Source of the DNA: Nitrospirota bacterium
GTDB taxonomy: Bacteria > Nitrospirota > Thermodesulfovibrionia > UBA6902
Assembly (NCBI GenBank): GCA_024277515.1
Contig: JAJRVB010000148.1
Coordinates: 1 to 6,648, forward strand
Length of the DNA stretch: 6,648 nt
Direction: 5' to 3'
Numbering within the stretch: the first letter of the stretch is position 1; each line of letters opens with the position of its first letter. The notes under the pieces are model-generated. The model was not told the DNA's origin and made no database searches. It worked only from the letters and a program-made list of their open reading frames with translations. Of this stretch, positions 5,520 to 6,648 are shown one piece after another. Made by a program: the position numbers and the translations under genes.

Positions 5520-5562
5520 ATGGGAAGTTCAAACCCACACACTACAAATAAAATCAAAAAAT

Positions 5563-5568
5563 AAGGAG
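5563..5568 (+). promoter_or_regulatory. Ribosome binding site of the rho-like gene
   Basis: AAGGAG lies 5 bases before the ATG at 5574. It fixes this start and shows that the short Rho is translated from its own signal rather than being the 3' remainder of a longer gene. The ATG at 5570 is in another frame. Confidence 0.7.
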
Positions 5569-5573
5569 TATGT

Positions 5574-6533
5574 ATGAAGTCGTATGGTTTAAATTCGCGG
5601 CGTGGGAAATCACGACCGCAGCAGCGTTCGCATGCATCGACGCGCAGAGTTGTTTCACCTGATGAGAAAAAGTTTCTTGCCGGTACGGCAGTAAATCCGC
5701 ATGAGCGTATTATTCTTGAGAAGGGCAGTGATGATTTGTCGGTCCGCGCGCTTGATCTTATCTGTCCGATAGGGATGGGGCAGCGTGCCCTGGTCGTATC
5801 ATCGCCCGGGTCGGGTAAGACGACATTTTTAAGGAATATCAGCAATGCCGTAACAAACGGGTATCCTGACATGAAAGTATATTGCCTGCTTGTTGATGAG
5901 CGTCCTGAAGAGGTGACTGATTTTACGCGCAGTGTCGATGCCAGGGTATATTCTTCGTCTATGGACCATAGTCAGGAAAATCATATTAAGGTTGTCGATA
6001 CGGTTATAGCAGAGGCTTTTAAAGAAGCTGCTTCAGGGCATAATGTGATGATATTGCTTGATTCACTTACGCGTCTGGCACGGGTACATAACTCACAGCA
6101 CCGGGGCAGAGGGCGTACGATGTCTGGAGGAGTGGGAGCCGGTGCACTTGAAGTGCCGCGCCGTGTTTTTGGCGTTGCCCGCAATGTAGAGGGTATGGGC
6201 TCTATAACTATCATTGCGACGATCCTGGTCGATACAGGCAGCGCTATGGATAATGTTATATTTGAGGAGTTTAAAGGCACCGGCAACATGGAACTGGTAC
6301 TCTCAAAACAGCTGGCGGAGAAGAGGGTGTTCCCGGCAATTGATGTGTCAAAGAGTGCTACCCGGCGTGCTGAGCTTTTGTTTGAGCCGGAAGAGTTCAA
6401 ACGCCTTGAATTATTGTACCGGGGCATGGCAGCTATGAATCATGTTACTGCAATGGAAAAGCTGATAGAGATGCTTCAGAAATATCCGCACAACAGCGAT
6501 CTGTTAGACTCATTTAAGGATGTTAAGGGTTAG
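5574..6533 (+). CDS. Short Rho-family ATPase/helicase lacking the N-terminal RNA-binding domain
   Basis: A 319-residue protein homologous to the C-terminal ATPase domain of transcription terminator Rho (419 residues in E. coli). Aligned from memory, the core is complete: Walker A SSPGSGKTT (76-84), the catalytic-glutamate segment LVDERPEEV (E109, matching E. coli E211), Walker B VMILLDS (158-164, D163 matching D265), the Q-loop region RGRTMSGGVGAGAL (179-192), the R-loop EEFKGTGNMEL (231-241) and the arginine finger in SATRR (R264, matching R366). The OB-fold (primary RNA-binding site) and N-terminal helices are absent; only about 40 residues precede the core, rich in Arg/Lys/Ser (SRRGKSRPQQRSHASTRR). 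Odd points are a Q-loop with R181 for E. coli K283 and G188 for the usual Asp of VDANAL, and a canonical PGSGKT in place of PPKAGKT. It is probably a Rho paralogue, so a full-length rho would be expected elsewhere. RNA translocation is plausible, but the role is unknown. No partner gene is adjacent in the window. Confidence 0.88.
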   Translation: MKSYGLNSRRGKSRPQQRSHASTRRVVSPDEKKFLAGTAVNPHERIILEKGSDDLSVRALDLICPIGMGQRALVVSSPGSGKTTFLRNISNAVTNGYPDMKVYCLLVDERPEEVTDFTRSVDARVYSSSMDHSQENHIKVVDTVIAEAFKEAASGHNVMILLDSLTRLARVHNSQHRGRGRTMSGGVGAGALEVPRRVFGVARNVEGMGSITIIATILVDTGSAMDNVIFEEFKGTGNMELVLSKQLAEKRVFPAIDVSKSATRRAELLFEPEEFKRLELLYRGMAAMNHVTAMEKLIEMLQKYPHNSDLLDSFKDVKG

Positions 6534-6567
6534 TTAGAGTCTGTGTATAAAGTGCTGTTTTTGTTTT

Positions 6568-6600
6568 CGTCATTCCCGAGGTCTTTAATCGGGCATCCAG
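6568..6600 (+). repeat. REP-like hairpin repeat downstream of the rho-like gene
   Basis: The pattern CGTCATTCCCGA...TCGGGCATCCAG contains an inverted repeat CCCGA (6575-6579) / TCGGG (6589-6593) with a 9-base loop. It resembles the widespread dispersed CGTCATTCCCG...CGGGAATCCAG repeats of many proteobacterial and related genomes. No T-run follows the stem, so I do not call it a terminator. The remaining bases to 6648 show no gene. Confidence 0.5.
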
Positions 6601-6648
6601 ATAATCGGCAGGTGAGATCCTCCGGCAAATATGTGTTTGAATATTGAA

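Noticed and set aside
5574..6533. Rho-like gene as a 5'-truncated pseudogene of normal rho
   Set aside because: It has a well-spaced AAGGAG before its ATG and an intact frame, and the sequence upstream shows no OB-fold coding remnant.
1..6648. CRISPR array, tRNA or rRNA genes
   Set aside because: No regularly spaced repeats and no tRNA or rRNA-like sequence was noticed in reading the window.

Overview
The window looks like a piece of a Gram-negative-type bacterial chromosome, with ordinary metabolic and transport genes on the left and a small accessory patch on the right. No gene here fixes the taxon. The REP-type transposase with long inverted ends, the remnant of an MNT/HEPN pair, the Phd/PIN toxin-antitoxin pair and a CGTCATTCCCG...CGGG..ATCCAG hairpin repeat are a combination I associate with uncultured Nitrospirota or Desulfobacterota-like genomes. 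That placement is a weak inference.

Positions 1-2083 (+): the 3' part of a polar amino acid ABC importer operon. It holds an ATPase (GlnQ/GltL type, cut by the window edge) followed by two integral membrane permeases of the GltJ/GltK (HisMQ) type. The genes are almost contiguous and probably translationally coupled. The first permease seems to lack a conventional start codon where its Shine-Dalgarno sequence places one; ATT at 547 is the best candidate. A substrate-binding protein would be expected upstream, outside the window.

Positions 2078-3401 (-): a convergent major facilitator transporter whose last codons overlap the second permease by 6 bp, with a good sigma70-type promoter at 3372-3401.

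Positions 3453-5490: an accessory patch bracketed by a 12-bp direct repeat (AGGCAAGGGGTC). In order it holds (a) on the minus strand, the C-terminal part of an MNT nucleotidyltransferase followed by the first 19 codons of its HEPN partner, both truncated; (b) a mobile element of about 1.07 kb with near-perfect 25-bp terminal inverted repeats, coding for a REP-associated tyrosine (Y1, HUH) transposase with a C-terminal domain resembling DnaA domain IV; (c) an apparently intact Phd/YefM antitoxin and PIN-domain (VapC-like) toxin operon with its own promoter and a possible autoregulatory operator. One truncation of the MNT/HEPN pair coincides with the left end of the transposase element. The other coincides with a second GGGGTC motif. 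This suggests that these elements eroded an older toxin-antitoxin locus.

Positions 5475-5573: a gene-free spacer with two perfect small hairpins. Positions 5574-6533 (+): a short Rho-family protein that keeps the complete hexameric ATPase core but lacks the N-terminal OB-fold (primary RNA-binding) domain, which is replaced by a short basic tail. It has its own good ribosome binding site, so it does not look like a decayed gene. This unusual Rho paralogue and the eroded MNT/HEPN-transposase junction are the two most interesting items. The last 115 bases hold no gene, only a REP-like hairpin repeat.
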